From assembly GCF_002368035.1 (NCBI RefSeq), contig NZ_AP018223.1, positions 1 to 64,000 of the forward strand: DNA of 64,000 nt. Direction: 5' to 3'. This DNA is from Nostoc linckia NIES-25 (GTDB lineage: Bacteria > Cyanobacteriota > Cyanobacteriia > Cyanobacteriales > Nostocaceae). This document shows positions 61,625-64,000 of this stretch, piece after piece. Both the position numbers and the translations under genes were made by a program. The first letter of the stretch is position 1. Each line of letters starts with the position of its first letter. The notes under the pieces were generated by a model that made no database searches, was not told where the DNA came from, and saw only the letters and a list, made by a program, of their open reading frames with translations.

Positions 61625-64000
61625 TCAAGAATTATCTGTTATATCGATAATTTCATCAAAGCAAAAGTTACGAACTAAATTTGCTAATTCTTCTGCAAAG
61701 TAAGAATAATTTGGCTCAATTTGTTCGATGAGTTGGAAAATTCGCTCGGCATCAACTTCAATGGCTGCTTGATTTAATTGTGCTATCCATTCAGCAGGCA
61801 TCATCGCAATTGCAGAGTGAATATCCAAAATGGGAGATTGAATATTGTCCAGCTTTTTCTCTGTGGTATTTTCGCTGGTTTGTTCTGCATAAATATAATC
61901 CACATGCAAATATTCAGCGATTTTTTCAAAAATCACTTGTTCTCGGAATGGCTTACGAACTAAGTCGTCACAACCTGCGGCTAAGATACTTGCTTGTTGT
62001 TCTTCAAAAGCACTGGCAGTTAGGGCGATAATTACTGTGGGGCGATCGCCATCTATATTTCTTTCCCTAGCTCTAATTTCTTTAGTTGCGTCATAGCCGT
62101 TCATTACAGGCATCCGCATATCCATCCAAATTAAGTGGGGTTGCCAATTTTCCCAAATAGCGATCGCATCTTGTCCATTATTCGCAATTTTGGTATTAAA
62201 ACCAACGCTACCAAGCAGTTGCACAATTAGATCGCAGTTTTCTTTGCGGTCATCCACGACCAAAATCCGATAATCTGGTTGATTTGCTGCCAGTTGCATT
62301 ACGCGGCTTTTACCTAATCTTGGTGTAGCTTTTAATTCTGCAACTAAATTAACTTCGATGTCAAAGCTAAAAATAGATCCTTCCCCAGGCGTGCTGGTAA
62401 TGTGAATGTCACCCCCCAACAATCGCACAAACTGGCGGCTAATAGTTAACCCTAACCCAGTGCCCTCCTTGGTTTGGATACCGCTTGATGTCTGCACAAA
62501 AGGCTGAAACAAATTATTCATTTCTTCTTGTGCTATTCCCCGCCCAGTGTCTTCGATTTCAAAAATTAGGGATTGGGAAATTGGAGATGTTGACTGTTGA
62601 CTGATGACTGTTGACTGTTGACTATTGAGTGAGGAGTTAGGAGTTAAGAGTGAGGAGTTATTCTCCTTGTCCTCCGATCCAACTTCTCTCCTTGTCTCCT
62701 TGTCTCCTTGTCTCCCCATCTCCCCATCTCCCCATCTCCCTAACCTCACCCGCAAGGTGACGCCGCCACTTTGAGTAAACTTGACGGCGTTACCCAAAAG
62801 GTTAATCAGGATTTGCCGGAGTTTACCTTCATCTGTTTGGATGTAACGCGGGAGATTGGGGGACATTTCAAATTTGAGGAATAATTGCTTGGCTTGTGTC
62901 CGCACCTGGAACATTTCTTGTAATGTTTGCAACAAGAAATAAAGGTCGAAGTCTTCGGGGTTGAAAATGATTTGCCCGGCTTCAATTTTGGACATTTCCA
63001 AGACATCGTTAATCAAGTTGAGTAAGTGTTCTCCACTACGGTTAATGGTAGCTAAAGATTCACGCTGATTTGACTTGAGGCTGGTGTCTCGTTCCATTAA
63101 TTGAGAAAAGCCGAGAATCGCATTTAAAGGTGTGCGGAGTTCGTGACTCATGTTGGCCAAGAAAGCGCTTTTGGCTCGGTTGGCAGTTTCGGCGGCTTCT
63201 TTGGCAATTCTCAGGGCTTCTTCTGCTTGATGTCTGGCTCGACCGATCGCTATTATTTCACCAACCAATTTCAATAAATTAATATCTTCTTGGTTCCAGG
63301 TTTTCGAGGAGTGAATCATCGCCGCACCAACAAATCCAACGACTCTGCCAGCATGAACCATCGGCACAGCAAGTAAAGATTGAAACGACATGGTTTCAAA
63401 CAGTTTTCGCTCTGGTAGATGGGGCGGTAGTTCTTCCACACGAGAGATTTGGCGATGTTTACCACGCAGAATTGGCTCGTAGAAATAGGGGAAAACTTCC
63501 ACAGGCGAACCTCTGGCAATATCAATTAATGGTGGAACGTGTTCGCTGCACCATTCATGGATGAGGTTAAATTCCTTTTGATCGTTGGAGCATTCAAAAA
63601 TACAACTGTGTTCGGCATTAATAAATTGAGCGATCGCTCGCAGTGTAAAGTTAATTGCTGTTTCTAAATCTTGGTCGATGAATTGGCGAGAAATGCTACT
63701 GATTAAACTTTCTGCTTGGGTACGACGTTGCAGGGCTGCTTCTGCTAGTTTGCGATCGGTTATATTACGAGCTACACCGACAATCTCAAAGTTACCTTGG
63801 GCATCTTGCGTGCGGGCTATATTAGCAGTTTGCCAAACCCAACCCCCATTCCGATGTCTACCCCGAAACTCAATATCCGAAATTCCCTCACCTGTTGCGA
63901 GGACTGTTTTTGCAACTTCTACACATTTTGGCACATCATCGGGATGAGTAAATAATGCCAAGGAATTACCCTCGATTTCGCTAGGGTAAAATCCGGTAGT
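61625..64000 (-). CDS. PAS-GAF hybrid histidine kinase with receiver domain, 5'-truncated
   Basis: Partial: the frame is open to base 64000. Residues before the TTG at 63961 (TTGFYPSEIEGNS) continue a PAS fold, so the start lies outside. Numbering from 63961: PAS end (1-75), GAF (about 85-245, EHSCIFECSND, LLAVPMVHAGRVVGFVGAAM), HisKA with H273 in MSHELRTPLNAILGFSQ, HATPase with N-box LINLLGNAVKF and G-boxes DTGRGI and GTGLGLTISRQF. The receiver has VDDR (569-572) and phospho-Asp D614 (IWMDMRMPVMNG). A helical C-terminal region (about 680-778, INQAAIEVDAERIFQLIEQI type) may be a degenerate phosphotransfer domain. Between the N- and G1-boxes an about 58-residue low-complexity insert (407-464) is encoded by spacer-type repeats. 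Confidence 0.9.
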   Translation of the reverse strand, partial: TTGFYPSEIEGNSLALFTHPDDVPKCVEVAKTVLATGEGISDIEFRGRHRNGGWVWQTANIARTQDAQGNFEIVGVARNITDRKLAEAALQRRTQAESLISSISRQFIDQDLETAINFTLRAIAQFINAEHSCIFECSNDQKEFNLIHEWCSEHVPPLIDIARGSPVEVFPYFYEPILRGKHRQISRVEELPPHLPERKLFETMSFQSLLAVPMVHAGRVVGFVGAAMIHSSKTWNQEDINLLKLVGEIIAIGRARHQAEEALRIAKEAAETANRAKSAFLANMSHELRTPLNAILGFSQLMERDTSLKSNQRESLATINRSGEHLLNLINDVLEMSKIEAGQIIFNPEDFDLYFLLQTLQEMFQVRTQAKQLFLKFEMSPNLPRYIQTDEGKLRQILINLLGNAVKFTQSGGVTLRVRLGRWGDGEMGRQGDKETRREVGSEDKENNSSLLTPNSSLNSQQSTVISQQSTSPISQSLIFEIEDTGRGIAQEEMNNLFQPFVQTSSGIQTKEGTGLGLTISRQFVRLLGGDIHITSTPGEGSIFSFDIEVNLVAELKATPRLGKSRVMQLAANQPDYRILVVDDRKENCDLIVQLLGSVGFNTKIANNGQDAIAIWENWQPHLIWMDMRMPVMNGYDATKEIRARERNIDGDRPTVIIALTASAFEEQQASILAAGCDDLVRKPFREQVIFEKIAEYLHVDYIYAEQTSENTTEKKLDNIQSPILDIHSAIAMMPAEWIAQLNQAAIEVDAERIFQLIEQIEPNYSYFAEELANLVRNFCFDEIIDITDNS
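62570..62743 (-). repeat. Spacer-type repeat cluster inside the kinase ATPase domain
   Basis: Contains GTTGACTGTTGACT words, GAGTGAGGAGTTAGGAGTT, CTTGTCTCCTTGTCTCC and CCCCATCTCCCCATCT, the last identical to the array at 1-81. It keeps the reading frame and encodes Gly/Arg/Asp- then Ser/Gln-rich sequence. Confidence 0.85.

Overview
The window looks like a piece of a filamentous, probably heterocyst-forming, cyanobacterial chromosome (Nostocales type). This is inferred from three things: the very frequent HIP1 palindrome GCGATCGC in and between genes; cyanobacterium-specific families (DUF928, DUF5340, DUF2811, CPP1-like, cyanobacterial Hfq, SbtA/SbtB-like, HstK-type kinase, group-2 sigma factor); and intergenic spacers packed with short repeats. 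No rRNA, tRNA, CRISPR array, transposase or origin was recognised. Genes lie on both strands in short operons. Both window edges cut a gene.

Layout. 1-5 kb: the end of a CHASE2 membrane sensor with a DUF928 secreted partner, a small orphan gene, repeat-rich spacer and a stand-alone AAA-like NTPase. 5-10 kb: aldo/keto reductase, dapF divergent from hfq, and a CPA2 cation/proton antiporter with RCK domains. 10-16 kb: a 42-nt tandem array, a DHRS1-like SDR, a two-gene TIR operon (TIR-coiled coil, TIR-TPR), a Uma2 nuclease and a ureohydrolase. 17-21 kb: PAS-LuxR regulator, lpdA-trpC, DUF5340. 22-25 kb: an inorganic-carbon island (beta-carbonic anhydrase, SbtA-like permease, SbtB/PII-like protein, Tat-exported beta-carbonic anhydrase), then a Pmp3/YqaE peptide and SUI1. 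26-32 kb: trpB-methyltransferase, two CAP-domain paralogues separated by a composite palindromic repeat, and RNase D. 32-39 kb: a rhodanese-like protein with LEA-like repeats, an HTH-NACHT NTPase, and two OmpR-type response regulators around a CPP1-like gene. 40-47 kb: DUF2811, an MFS transporter, hisIE, a ChaB-like frame without a normal start codon, hemL, a fasciclin protein and an orphan secreted protein. 47-55 kb: GST, a HerA-like ATPase bracketed by a long inverted repeat, a sigB-type sigma factor, an orphan secreted protein, cobO and a nucleotidyltransferase. 55-64 kb: an 1811-residue Ser/Thr kinase-AAA-GAF-histidine kinase, an NTF2-like protein and a PAS-GAF hybrid histidine kinase cut by the right edge.

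Themes. (1) Housekeeping genes for tryptophan, lysine, histidine, tetrapyrrole and cobalamin synthesis sit among signalling and conflict-type genes. The TIR pair and the HTH-NACHT protein are the best candidates for a defence or cell-suicide function, but this is inferred from domains only. (2) The spacers hold several families of palindromic or MITE-like repeats: GTGCGTTA modules, a TIR-bounded module found in both orientations, CCTGACTTTTCAC elements, GACGTTGCA palindromes and GATACCCGACT hairpins. (3) The same kind of low-complexity repeat appears inside or at the ends of reading frames (CHASE2 linker, AAA-like protein, HstK, hybrid kinase ATPase domain, ureohydrolase C terminus, start regions of dapF, hfq and the HerA-like gene). 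Repeat spread is therefore reshaping proteins as well as spacers.
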